64,000 nucleotides of DNA. Origin: Theobroma cacao. Taxonomy: Eukaryota; Streptophyta; Magnoliopsida; Malvales; Malvaceae. Location: positions 28,885,056 to 28,949,055 of the forward strand of contig NC_030854.1 of assembly GCF_000208745.1 (NCBI RefSeq), in the 5' to 3' direction. The position numbers and the translations under genes are program-made. Numbering within the stretch: the first letter of the stretch is position 1; every line of letters starts with the position of its first letter. Below the pieces are notes generated by a model. That model was not told where the DNA came from. It saw nothing but the letters and a program-made list of their open reading frames with translations, and did not search any database. Shown here piece after piece: positions 35,283 through 46,776 of this stretch.

Positions 35283-38200
35283 TTCAGTTTTAGTTGATCT
35301 TTGGGGGGAATTTAAGGAACTGGGTATGTGATTTTTTGGGTGTTTTTAAAATTAATTTTAGCTACTATTTCTCTAATGAGATTCATGTTTTAGTTAATGG
35401 GCATTTGGAGTTTTGGATTTTTATGTGATAATTAATGACAATAACTGGGTTTTATATTTGAATTTTTTCATCTGCATCTGATTGTATGTTAATTTTAATG
35501 ATGAGTAAGTTGCCAGTGTTTGAATTCTAGATGGGATTAAATGATTTTATGTGCAAGAGGTAGAGCCATAATTATATGATTAAACTTTTTTAACTATGAG
35601 AACCTTTAGGCTCTGTTATACCTATATTGGAATAATCCGTGCTTGATTGTCATCTTTCTGTAATCTGTTGAGACTGTTTTAGTGAAAAGTTAGTTGTGAA
35701 TGTTCATTCTGTTTCTGATAGATACTTTCACGGATCAAATGTCGGCACAATGGTTTATACGTTTCGTAGAATTTATACAATCTATGAACTGGTTGTCAAT
35801 TATATGCTAATCTTAACTCTGAAAGTGGTAAGGCATAAATATTTTAGAGATAAAGTGCCCTCCAACCGTCATGTTTGCGTATTCTGGGATATTTGTGGAA
35901 ACTTATATTAGATCCACCATATATCCTTGCTTAGAGATTGGTACTTAAGCTTTGAAAATGTTGTTCTTTTTCCTTGTTCTCCTTGTGTGGAAATGTACTA
36001 ATGAAGTAAATCTCACTGTATTCTTTGTTTGTTTTATCTTTCTATCTTGGGATTTTTTGGGAAGCTTGAAGGAAGATGAGCTTTATTATTTGTAGAACTC
36101 ACTGTTACAAGTTTCAACTTAGGAAGGGATCATACTGTAAAGTGGCATTTCTGAGTAAAAAATACTTATGAACAGAGTCATGGAACTTTGAAAATAAGGT
36201 TTAGATTTGGCATGCGTAAAACTGTGAAATAAGCTGTTTGGCTTTTAACTGTGTTTGGGATAGTCTACACTCTTGCTAGTGTTGCATAATGGATATATAT
36301 TGGCATGTTTGTCCTTTAAGTTCATTTTGTACTCTGGAATTGGATGCAATGGATTCAACTAGGTTTTCTATATTAAATGGAAGTAGATGATTTAGCAGCT
36401 TCTGTCTTCTCCTCATCTTGTACTCAGGATTGTAAGGCATGCAATGTCATGTGATTTAAAGTCAGGATTTAGGAGTGCCTTGAATTATGTTTGTGCATAT
36501 GGGTGGGGTGGGTAACTCTAACCTTATCTGCGTACAGATTTCCATTTGGTGTATGAGAAATTGGGAAGCTGTTGGCCACTAAATTTTCCTAGTTATAAAC
36601 TGAGTACCCTTTCCCTTGCACCCTCAGTTTCTCCTGGATTCACTCTTCAGCCTATCTGGATTATTTAAGTTGAGAAAGATATCCCTTGTTTCTATAATCA
36701 AACATGTTATAAGGTTAATTGGTTGTTTCTTTTTGTTATATGATTTCTCCCCCTGGTTAAGAGGCTTTCATGGGTGGCATTTGGAACCAGTCTGTTCATC
36801 AAAGTAGAATTTTTCTGCTGGAAGGTGGTATTTAAGTTTCATGAAATTTTTAGAATCAAAGTTAAGTTAAGACCATTGTAGCTTCTTCATTCGACTTGGA
36901 TTATCAGGAACAAGCTGCCATTTTCTCGTATAGTCTTAACTTCATATCTCCTAAAACTAATTAAAGCGAATAACTGATTGAAACTTTGAATGTATGATTT
37001 CTCCCTAGTTTTAACAAATTGGTGGGAGCAGAGCAGCATGTCAAACCATTTTTGGTCATCAAATCCATATAATACAAGCCCCTTTCTTACAAATTTTATT
37101 ACATTTGACCAAAACAAAAGTCAACCGTAGTCTCAAAAGTTCATTTTCATTATTATTGTTGCGTCAAAACTTAGAACTGAATTATCTTAATCTCAGTTGG
37201 AAAGAACAGAAAAAATGTAGGTAGGAAGCTCTGAAAGACATGTTGGATCCGCACCGCACGTGCAACCTTGGTGGACCCCATGAGTTAATGAACATCGACG
37301 GTTACACATAGTCCCCCAGGCCAATTATCAAAGTACGTATTTTCCTAAGCTGGCTCCCAGACAAGACTTTATTTATTGCGTTGTTTTGGAATGTTCTAAG
37401 CAGGAGGGGCGTTTTAATTTGGTTTATGGCAAATGATTCTCTCTTCTTCACTACGGATGGATTAATTTTCAATTTCAAAATTCAAATTAAAACAAAAAAA
37501 TAATTATTGTGTTTATGTAAATTTCTATTTATCTAATATATTTTTATTTTTATTTTTATATGACACGATTATAACACGTAATATAAATTTTCTAACATAA
37601 TTAGTGACCAAGAAACGGGATATATAAATCACTCTTAAAAATTGTGAATCTCTTATCTTGATTCGAATATTTTAATAAGTTTTACTTATTCATTAAATTT
37701 AAATTGCTTATAAGCAAACCAATGAAGTAATGATCTATACATGGTTTGAGTGTATGAAAATTTTGGGTAATTGATTATTTTTCCCCATTTATTTTTGGGT
37801 ATAAGTCAGTTGTTTCAAGCATTATGAAAAGAGCTAACCCTTGGTTGCTCGTATATAGAATTCAAGACAGAGATAAACCCACTTTTCATGCGGATGGATT
37901 AAGCTGTAAACCAGAAATGAAGCGAAGCCTCATTTCGAATGCTGTCTGATGGAAATGGAACGCACATGCCTGTTATCAAAGTCATGTAAAACAGAGTGGT
38001 GTCTCTGACTTGAATCAAACCAAGGTTTATCTTACATCAATCATCAGCCTCACGTGTCTCCTCACTTCTCAACTTCATGCAACTCGCAACAATCCTCATA
38101 CTTAAGCTCATATATATAGATGATGATGATCTCTTTTTTAGAAATTAATTAATTTAGTTAATAATTTAAAAATTTATATTTGACACGTTGTGAGTGTATA

Positions 38201-38432
38201 AATTTTATATATTAATAAGTGAAATATTATCATTTCGTGAATAAATAAATTTAAAAGTTAAAAATTTTAAAAATGTTTATTTTAATTTTTTAAACTTTTA
38301 TTTTTATATATTTAGGAGATGATATTTTATAATTAAATAATAATGTATAAATACTGTACATTACATATATATATATATATACACTTAATGTACATCAAAT
38401 ACAAATCCAATGTCTGATTCCAAAACAACGTG
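35283..38432. other. intergenic, no gene seen
   Basis: About 3.1 kb. The first 1.5 kb is less AT-rich and could include a long 3' UTR or an untranslated transcript, but no frame is convincing. The right 1 kb is AT-rich with TA runs (near 38366-38385) and is the upstream region of the first C2H2 gene. Confidence 0.5.
37257..37262. promoter_or_regulatory. G-box (CACGTG)
   Basis: Palindromic GCACGTGC core, the binding site of plant bHLH and bZIP factors, about 1.26 kb before the first C2H2 start codon. Relevance to that gene is unproven. Confidence 0.25.
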
Positions 38433-38440
38433 TATAAGTA
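38433..38440 (+). promoter_or_regulatory. TATA-box candidate of C2H2 gene 1
   Basis: TATAAGTA 89 nt before the ATG, followed by GCTCTCCCCTAG. A similar block stands at nearly the same distance before C2H2 gene 3. Confidence 0.55.
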
Positions 38441-38521
38441 GCTCTCCCCTAGTTTGCTTTGTTGACAGCAGCCACCTCTCTTTTTCTCAAGTAATCTGAC
38501 TTAATTTCTTCTTCCTTTACC

Positions 38522-39265
38522 ATGCAGGCCAAGGCTGACTCCGCGGAGAGCTCCAATTCAATCGCTCAATCCATTCCTTGCTTACCAGCACCACTAGTAC
38601 CGTTGAGTGAAACCCAAGAAACTTGTCCATTCGTATGCTACCGCTGCTCGAAGAGGTTCCCTTCCACGCATGCCTTGGGAGGTCACCAGAATGCGCACAA
38701 GAAGGAAAGAAATGAGGAGCGCAGTCTCTATGTCGAACAACGCCTCGCGTTGATGAGGCAGCCTCCCATCACTCTTCCATCGCTGACGCCTCTCACGGTT
38801 GTCCCATCTGCTCAAATTTTTGGCCATTTGGCAAAACCGGCAGTGATTAACTCAGTGCCGGCTAGCCATGGTTCTATGTTGCTGCAGCCCCTGGCTTCTG
38901 GCTTTATCCTTGATCGCCTGAAAGCGCCAGTTTTCATGCCTGCTGGGTTCCACTTCGGTCCAGCAAGGACTGAAGTCAAGGGTGGAGAGGTTTCATATAA
39001 GGCTTCTCATCATGAATCCGATAATTATCATCCTTATAAGAAGCCTGTCGATAAGGAATCAATGGCCAGGAAGCTGTATCTCTATGAAGAAAATGATTTT
39101 TGGGCAAAAGCTGAAGAAGACAGCGCCTGTTCGAAGGAGTACTCAGCTTCAACTACAACCGATGATGCTGGTCCAAATGCTGAAGCCTTAATTAATGAAG
39201 ACAAGGAAGATGCTCATGATCAAAACACTTCAAAGGAGGAGCTGGACTTAACTTTGAGGCTCTAA
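38522..39265 (+). CDS. single C2H2 zinc-finger protein with EAR repressor motif (cluster gene 1)
   Basis: Intronless, 247 aa. One plant Q-type finger: C39-x2-C42-x12-H55-x3-H59, with core HALGGHQNAH (the usual first Q is H). The C-terminus LDLTLRL is an LxLxL EAR motif, which recruits TOPLESS-type co-repressors, so the product is probably a nuclear DNA-binding repressor. A motif YHPYKK in the middle recurs in gene 2. Single-finger EAR proteins of this size control organ, trichome or reproductive development in other plants, but I cannot assign an orthologue. Poly-A-like AAATAAATG at about 39335. Confidence 0.9.
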   Translation: MQAKADSAESSNSIAQSIPCLPAPLVPLSETQETCPFVCYRCSKRFPSTHALGGHQNAHKKERNEERSLYVEQRLALMRQPPITLPSLTPLTVVPSAQIFGHLAKPAVINSVPASHGSMLLQPLASGFILDRLKAPVFMPAGFHFGPARTEVKGGEVSYKASHHESDNYHPYKKPVDKESMARKLYLYEENDFWAKAEEDSACSKEYSASTTTDDAGPNAEALINEDKEDAHDQNTSKEELDLTLRL

Positions 39266-40747
39266 TGAAAGATGGGAAATATTTGGAAGAAAAAAGAATG
39301 GATGTTGAAGGGCATCATAAATGAGAATCTGCTAAAATAAATGAAGAAAAAAAGAATAAAAAGAATGAGAGCTAGGATCAGTACCGTGGTCATCTCCTCA
39401 TGGATGTTTCTAAATTTTCTTTCTTAACTAGTGAGCTAATTAACTAGTTGTTGTTGTTATTATGTAGTTTCTACACCTTCTGTTCATGCTTATGCATGCT
39501 TCTTAGCTTAGCTTCTATCATTTGCACATATGTAACTGTAACAAGTTACTATCAGGTACAAAAACCTGGTTTAGCTGTGTTAATAGTTAATGCTTTTTCC
39601 CTTTTCTGGTGGCTTCAAGAGCGTTATGCACAATTCAAAATTATTAGGAATCTTGCAAATATGTCAAGAATAGCTAAGACCAGCTTAAATAGGGAAAAAA
39701 GCCATTAATCAAACAGCTGATAAGTTCAGCTCAGAAACGCCTAACAACAACTCTGCAATCTGAATTATAATATAAATTTCCGGGTCTTGATCATTAGGGA
39801 AGTGCTTTCTATCAAAAAGGGTCGTCTCAGTGAGTAATTACCTTGATATTTCCATGTCACAGCCTTGTCTTATTAAGAAAGAGAGAGAGAAAGGAAACAT
39901 CAGATTGTCATGCATTGGGTAATTTGTGTATTAAAAAAATACGGAAGCACACATGAATATAGCTGTAACAGTACTGTTTAAAATGTATATAGTTAATTAC
40001 CAAATTTGTTTTTATTGAACTCTGGACTCATGCAAGTAATGAGATGCCAAGGGTAGAGTTATTATGAATTGGGATGAGTCCGCAGACAGGGTTAGTGCAT
40101 GCTTATACAGGGTGGTGGCTTGCCTCAAAAGTCGAACAATTTGCTTCTAATCTCTGACTGAAACGAGTGGAAAATTATCTGCAGAAGAGAGTACCAGTCC
40201 GTGAGAAAGGTATAATACTTATACTTAATTAATTTCTCTTTCTTCAACTGCTTAACCCTCTTTGATTTTCCCTGGTCTGCTAATCCCTTCATTCTCTTTT
40301 CCTTTCCTCTCATTCCCTCATTTCAAAATCCTAAACATTTTCACCACAATTCAGAAAGAACAAAAATGAACCAGTTGGCTAAAGCAACAATAAAAACATA
40401 ACGCTTAGGGTGGTCTAAACCAAAAACCAATTGAACATCAGAGAATGGCAAAACTACAGATATATAAGAACTGTTATAATGTCCTTATTAATTAATCCAA
40501 ACTCTTTGACTCTGAAGATTGCGCACTGAGATTAGTTTTAACCTTTCTTCATAATTAGCTTTACTATACCTTCATTTTCCATTTCTATTAAAAGTGTTAT
40601 TAGACTGAGTCACAACTTCTATCAAGGCAGGAGTGCTTAAATTATACATATGTAAATGTATGTATGTATGTATGTACATTATGCTGTGACTTTTAACATC
40701 CAACTTTAATATAATTTAATTCTTCTTCAGTTCCAGCACTCTCCCTC
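39266..40747. other. spacer between C2H2 genes 1 and 2
   Basis: 3' UTR of gene 1, then spacer with an (ATGT)n run near 40656-40676. No gene is visible. Confidence 0.5.
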
Positions 40748-40754
40748 TATATAA
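40748..40754 (+). promoter_or_regulatory. TATA-box of C2H2 gene 2
   Basis: TATATAA in a CT-rich context, 131 nt before the ATG at 40879. Confidence 0.6.
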
Positions 40755-40878
40755 CCTTTGCTTTGTGTCCTCCTAATAGTCCATCATCCTTTCTCCTCTC
40801 TTTCACTTCCATCGTCAACAAAAGGCTTAGCTGAGGCCTTCGGTGGGGCATTTGGTCTTCAAACAAAATCCCATCCTC

Positions 40879-41616
40879 ATGAGCATGGTGCCAGCAGGAG
40901 AATCAAACTCCAAAGGAAAAGCTGTTGCTTCATCAGAGCCAAAGCCTGAGTTCAAGTGCCCAAGATGTTGCAAAATCTTTCACTCTGCACCTGCCTTATG
41001 TGGCCACCAAAATGCCCATCGTCTTGTGAAAGAACCCATGAATATATCGCCCGTTCTGGCAGCGGTTTTGAATAACCCTCTTCCCCCTGATGATAAGCCT
41101 GAACTGATCACTCCGAGTCCAAAACCAGCTGGAATCAATCCCCCTGTAGGGACCAAGGAGCTTATTTCGAAGCAGCCTAGTGCTGGAAATGTATCTCCTC
41201 GGTATCATCCTTATAAGAGATTTGGTAAGGAGCCTATCCAGGACAATCTCGTGAAAGAAACTTGCTACAACAATAATCCTGACAAGGAGGCAGAAGGCGG
41301 TGAGGATTTCATGAAACAGCTTATCCAAAAGGATGCTCAACCTCAATATCATCCTTTTGAAAGGGTACTGCCAGAGTACAGTCAGGATGAGTACCCTCTC
41401 CCACAGTGTCTCATGACCATGGATCTGCTGGGTGAATGGATGCCCATAAGTGGGTTTGGCGATCATGGTCACCTGCACGGAACTTCCACTGGGAGAACCC
41501 TATCTGATCCTTTTTTAAGGATTCATCCAATGGAAGCTGGGGAAGCTGCTGGTCTTGAGATTGGTTCCAAGACAAGCCCTGGGCATTTGGACTTAGAGTT
41601 GAAGCTAGGGTTTTGA
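40879..41616 (+). CDS. single C2H2 zinc-finger protein with EAR repressor motif (cluster gene 2)
   Basis: Intronless, 245 aa from the first ATG at 40879; the frame runs 12 codons further upstream without an ATG. One finger: C27-x2-C30-x12-H43-x3-H47 with core PALCGHQNAH, a variant of QALGGHQ in which Q becomes P and the first G becomes C. The C-terminus LDLELKLGF is an EAR motif. YHPYKR and YHPFER motifs match the YHPYKK of gene 1 and support common descent. Probable transcriptional repressor; no known orthologue assigned. Confidence 0.88.
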   Translation: MSMVPAGESNSKGKAVASSEPKPEFKCPRCCKIFHSAPALCGHQNAHRLVKEPMNISPVLAAVLNNPLPPDDKPELITPSPKPAGINPPVGTKELISKQPSAGNVSPRYHPYKRFGKEPIQDNLVKETCYNNNPDKEAEGGEDFMKQLIQKDAQPQYHPFERVLPEYSQDEYPLPQCLMTMDLLGEWMPISGFGDHGHLHGTSTGRTLSDPFLRIHPMEAGEAAGLEIGSKTSPGHLDLELKLGF

Positions 41617-42788
41617 GCTGATGGGGCTTTTGATTATACCTGTGTGGTTGTCAGCGTGTAAAGTTGGGTCTAGTTGAATTCCCTTTTATGTCAGATAAAT
41701 GTGGTCTGCTTAGCCTCCAAACTTAGCCCTATTGTGTTGTTCAGACAGAATCTGCTAATCTGTACAAGCTCCGCTAATGCTGATGATAAGTCTAGGGTTT
41801 TGCTGTTTCTTTGGGCTGTTTTTGGCTGTAGTAATATATCAAATCAGATGAATCAAAGAATGTTTTCTGATATAATCATATACGAAAACGTTTTTTTTTT
41901 CCCAGAAATCTTGAATATCTTCCTCTCCTGCTAAAAATTGCTGTAACCAATGAGACAGTGGAGTAAGCATCAAGATTTCTTCTCAAACATGTGATATATA
42001 CCCAATGAAGCTGTCCAGGTTTTCATTTTTGGAGGTTTTCAGGGTTAATTTAAAAAAAAGAACAGTTCAAGGTATTTCGGCCTCCTTAAGTTCCTATGTT
42101 GACTATAATTAGTCTGTATTCAATGAACATCTGCATATTTCATTTTGATTAGAAGCTTACCTTCCGACTTAAGAGCTCTCTTTCAGAAAAAAAGGATTTA
42201 TTCATGTTTTATTCCTTATTATTACCAGATAAATGGTAACTCATATCACAAACTTTTCTCCTCACACTGATTATGACATGCCGCCGATGTTCTTCTGATT
42301 TGTTACGTATTAATTTCCTTGGATTTATTATGATCATGTTGAAGATGAAAGAGCAATACTTGTGCTTTGGGCTTGAAGTTTGTACTTCAAAAAGAAGAAA
42401 CCTTTGAAGTTTGAAATGGTGTGCAACAATCAATATGTGTGATATAATGATAGGCATTGCATGATTGACAATTTACCATAACATAATGATCCCAATATGT
42501 ACAATCTGTATCTGCAAATTGCACATATAATTGTTTTCATTGTTATTATAGGATAGATGCATTGATGATTGTATAGAGAACCTATAGTAGTTATTCAGTT
42601 CATTGCCGGTACCATTATTTCAATTATATATATATATAACACATGTTTAATAAATTCATTAAAATTTAATTATATATCATAAATTCAATGTTCTCGATAT
42701 GTAGTATTTATATGTTTACATTGAATATGAAAATTTTAATAATAATTCTGTAAAACGTACAAAATAGTTGTATAATTTCTATAGAATA
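41617..42788. other. 3' UTR of C2H2 gene 2, then spacer
   Basis: No gene is visible. Sequence becomes strongly AT-rich from about 42600, leading into the 279-bp repeat array. Confidence 0.5.
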
Positions 42789-43625
42789 CGACAAATTCAT
42801 TTATAAGGAAACACGTGTAAATTAATGAATTCGTAAAATTTATGAATGATCATAAATATATTGATAAAATTGAAAGTGAAAATATAGAGTCAGAATTACA
42901 TATTGATTCGTATCTCATTAATGATTTATAACAAATTCAAAGAAAATTAATAGTTTACGACAAATTCAAAAATGATTGAAGTATAAAAGATACGACGAGC
43001 AACCAATAATCATGTAAAAGCATACAAGTAGATGACCATATACAAATCAATGATTTTTTACATAACGCGACAAATTCAATTATAACGAAACATGCGTAAG
43101 TTGATAAACTCGACAAAATTTATAATTGATCATAAATATATTGTAAATTTAAAAGTAAAAAGAAAGAATTAAGATAACGTATTGATTCGAATCTCATCAA
43201 TGATTTACGACAAATTTAAAGAAAATTAATGATTTACGACAAATTCAAAAATGATTGAAGTATAAAAGATATGACGATTAACTAATAATTGCATAAAAGC
43301 ATATACGTAGATGATTGCACACAAATCAATGATTTTTTAGAAAACACGACAAATTCAATTATAATGAAACACATGTAAGTTTATAAACTCGTTAGAATTT
43401 ATGACAGATCATAAATATATTGATAAATTTAAAAGTGAAAAGGAAGAATTAAGATTACGTATTGATTTGTATCTCATCAATAATTTACAACAAATACAAA
43501 TAAAACTAATAATTTACAACAAATTTAAAGATGATTGAAGCACAAATGATATGATGATCTATTAATAATCACGTAAAAGCATATACATAGATGATCTATC
43601 ATTGATTACAACAAATCAATGATTG
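42789..43625. repeat. 279-bp tandem repeat, three copies
   Basis: Units start with CGACAAATTCA at 42789, 43068 and 43347, exactly 279 bp apart both times. Each unit contains the same order of words: an AACACGTGTAA-like segment, ATCATAAATATATTG, a GATTCGTATCTCAT-like stretch, two close copies of ACAAATTCAAA separated by about 26 nt, and GATTGAAGTATAAAAGATA. Copies have diverged by scattered substitutions, and the third breaks down near its end. AT-rich, with no open frame. Confidence 0.88.
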
Positions 43626-44930
43626 TATAAGTCGATGATTGTATCATCTGTTACAACAAATCAATGATTTATTGAAGTATCTGTAACCGGTTAAATGAAA
43701 TGGCGAGGACGACTCTAAGCTAATTTAGTAAGCACAATTTTGATAAAGAATTATACCTTACCATAGAATGCCCATGACAAATTCAAAGTTTGATATTCAT
43801 CAAAATTATTTCAATGAGTAGCCAGGTTAACTTTATAAATGTGTTGAAGTTTGATGAACATTTTGAAATACATGCCATAATTCTTTTATAAGCAGTATAT
43901 TTGCCATTTAAAAAAAAAAAAAGGAGGAAGCAATATATTTGCAGCTTATTCCACATCAATGGATGCCCTGAAGAATCCATTGCTGCTTGGAGTATAAAAA
44001 GTTAAGGGGGGGAAAAGAAAAGATATAATCCATTATCCATTGCAGCCATATTTACAAACATAGGCTTCATGAAACAGGTGATTTACTCATTTTTTCTTAC
44101 CCCCCCCTTTTTTTTTTTTCTTTTGGCCCAAATATATGCATAGAATCCATAGAAAGTTGGTAATGGGACGAGCGTTTTCCATTAATATGATAGCATTTAT
44201 GGTGATATTTGGAGTCTGATAAGGTATTAATTAGAAAATCCAAAGGGGATTGACATAGCTTAAATTTTTAGGCTTCTTTTTGTCAGTCGGTCCAATGGGA
44301 TTCATAGTTTTGTTTTTCAACTACAGAACCAGACATTGGAAAGTAAGATAAATACCCTTCCATGTTTAAGGGCTAGCTTAAACTGCTCTCTTTTCACAGG
44401 ACAGAGAGAAGGGGATTCCTTTCCATATTTGCTTGACAAAGAGATGTGGTCTTAATTAATGGATCAATTAATGCATCCTTAGCCGGTTTTTATATGGTGA
44501 CTATACTGCTAATAAGACCATGGAATTAGATGCACTAACTTGGAAACTTGTTGGGGTGTGGCCCTAATTGCCATATCTACTCTTATCTGTCTATTAATTA
44601 AGGCTAAACCATATTCATAAAATATTAATTCTTTATGTTCCTTCAAAGACTATGAAAAATAAATGTCTATGAAATGATAATTATATATATTTTAAATAAT
44701 TATTAATAACAACAATCAAACATTTGATTTAGTGATCAGTGTATGATACTCTTATCTTGAAAGTAAAATTTTAATTTCTTTAAATAGATTTTATTAAAAT
44801 TCTATTAAAAAAATATTTTAATAAAATTTGAATTTTATATATACCTTCCTACTAAAAAACATTTCTTATTTTTTAACCCTAAACTCTTACCATATATATG
44901 TTATCGAATAAGGTACACCAAAAATCCTCA
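43626..44930. other. spacer before C2H2 gene 3
   Basis: No gene seen. Includes A-, C- and T-runs (43910-43921, 44101-44120) and AT-rich sequence. Confidence 0.5.
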
Positions 44931-44938
44931 ATAAATAG
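44931..44938 (+). promoter_or_regulatory. TATA-like box of C2H2 gene 3
   Basis: ATAAATAG 91 nt before the ATG, followed by CCTCTCCTGGTCTGCTT. This matches the block after the TATA box of gene 1 (CTCTCCCCTAGTTTGCTT), pointing to a duplicated promoter and leader. Confidence 0.45.
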
Positions 44939-45021
44939 CCTCTCCTGGTCTGCTTCCCAAGTCCCAACCCCACCTCTGACCTCTCCCTAGATATTCTTTC
45001 TTTTGAGTCAATATCGTCAAC

Positions 45022-45663
45022 ATGCAAGCCAAGGCAAACTGTCGTGAGAGCTCAACCGCTCCATCAAAACCTAGGGTGAGCCTGGGGCTGGAGGCAGTGG
45101 TGAAATCCATGTGGTCATGTCCTTCCATGTGCTCCGAGGCCTCATCCCATTCCCATGCCTCGGATGCCTTAGGAGGAGACCAATATCAAGCTGCATTAAC
45201 CGCAAGAGAGGAAGCCTTGGCAGGGATAATTGCTCTCAAGGAATCACTGGGAAAGGGAAACTCAAGGCCGACACCAGGGATAGTTATCGAGCCTTTCAAT
45301 ATAAAGGTTATACCACCCTGCAAAGATTGCCAATTCATTGACTATAATTGGGATGACCTGATAGCTCAAGCAGGCTCTGACAGCACTGATCATGTGTCAG
45401 GGCCAGCTTATGAAGGCAAAAAAGCCGAAGACTTCGACAGCTCGGTGCCATTGACTGAGAATTTTCCAGGATATGGAGTCATAGATCGCTGTGGGGGTTG
45501 TTTTGGGTGCTCGAATTATCATTTTGAGCCTCCCTGCTGTAAGGAACTGCTGCCATTGGCGCTGCACCATCTGTTTAAACAGACAAGCACGACCAATGGT
45601 GGAGAGAACAAAGCTGCAGACGGTGCTCTTTCAGAAAAGATGGACTCAAATCTGAAGCTCTAA
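45022..45663 (+). CDS. degenerate C2H2 paralogue without a functional finger (cluster gene 3)
   Basis: Intronless, 213 aa. It begins MQAKAN-x2-ESS, matching MQAKAD-x2-ESS of gene 1, and keeps the finger region collinear: CPSMC for CPFVC and DALGGDQYQA for HALGGHQNAH at the same spacing. Of the four zinc ligands only one cysteine (C37) is kept; the second cysteine is A40, and the histidines are D53 and A57. The C-terminus NLKL preserves only the end of the EAR motif. New cysteines appear in CKDC and in CGGCFGC with H and CC following, which might bind metal. The frame is open throughout, with a normal ATG and a leader like that of gene 1. Either a new function or a young pseudogene; DNA binding through a C2H2 finger is unlikely. 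Confidence 0.75.
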   Translation: MQAKANCRESSTAPSKPRVSLGLEAVVKSMWSCPSMCSEASSHSHASDALGGDQYQAALTAREEALAGIIALKESLGKGNSRPTPGIVIEPFNIKVIPPCKDCQFIDYNWDDLIAQAGSDSTDHVSGPAYEGKKAEDFDSSVPLTENFPGYGVIDRCGGCFGCSNYHFEPPCCKELLPLALHHLFKQTSTTNGGENKAADGALSEKMDSNLKL

Positions 45664-46776
45664 ATGGAAAGCCGGTAGGACTATGGAACTTTAAATTAGG
45701 AAAAAATAAAGATATAATAAAGCTATCTGCGTAGCTAGCTATAGGGATGCGATCTGCTCCTTCTCCTTTCTTGGTCCTGGCAGTTGTTTTATCCTTTTTG
45801 TTTTCTCTCTATACAGAGATGCATAATGCATTAATTGTAAGTCGTCGTTGTGTGCTGTTTCCCTTTGCTGTATATTCCTCCATTTTAGAGATTAGATTAA
45901 TCAATGTAACGTAAGAACAAACCAACAAATCCAAATCGAGAAGGAATTTAGTAAATAAGTAGTAGAATTCGATTGATACATCTTACGTTTGATTTGCAAA
46001 AATCAATTTCGTATACCTATGATCACAGTAAATAAGAAATTCTACAATTACTCATTCTAGTTTAATTCTTTCCAAATTCTCAAACGCATATACAATTTGC
46101 TCAGCTGGAGTTACCATGTATTTCTCACTCCTTCAATGGTAATACAGCATAGAAATATTTCCTTTTACATCGAACTAACCCAATTGAAAAGAAAAGGCTG
46201 AAAGCCTTGATGCGTCAATACCATAAAAGCCTTTGTGAAATGTGATCCATGGTTAGCTTGCTTTTTCCATATTATCCCCAAACTGAATTTACCAACTTGG
46301 ACTGTCCACATTTTTCTTTGGATACTAAAACTGTAGTTTAGTACTTCAGTTTCTGTCAGCTGTCCAGAAGAAGAAGAAGAAAAAAGGGAAACTGCAAAAA
46401 GGATCTGTCCAGCTAAAGGGGTGGGGGAAAGAGATCTAAGAACCTCTTCCATTCCAGCAAAACTGACGAAAAACAAAACTACAACTTTCAACACTAATGC
46501 ACATGTGAAGCTTTTCATATACAATGCCCCAATGGATAAAAAGTGAGGAAGGGGGCAAAAGGAAAGAACCCACTGGAGACAACAAATTTGGAGAATCAAT
46601 CAAAAAAAAAAAACTCACATGGAATACACAATGGCCCCCATCTGCAATGCACAACAACATTCTCTAAACACGACTCTCCCAATCCAATACTAACCGAAGC
46701 CGAATTATCATTACTGGATAATTGAGCCACGGAACCATCATTCCTGGTTCACTTCAAACTCACCTTGCTGTTTCTC
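45664..46776. other. convergent 3' region of C2H2 gene 3 and the kinesin gene
   Basis: Tail-to-tail spacer of about 1.1 kb. Kinesin 3' UTR probably covers the right half. No further gene is visible. Confidence 0.5.

Noticed and set aside
40843..40878. Extended N-terminus of C2H2 gene 2
   Set aside because: The upstream 12 codons begin with GTG, not ATG; the first ATG in frame is 40879.
42789..43625. CRISPR-like array
   Set aside because: Repeat period is 279 bp, copies are diverged, and the genome is plant nuclear.
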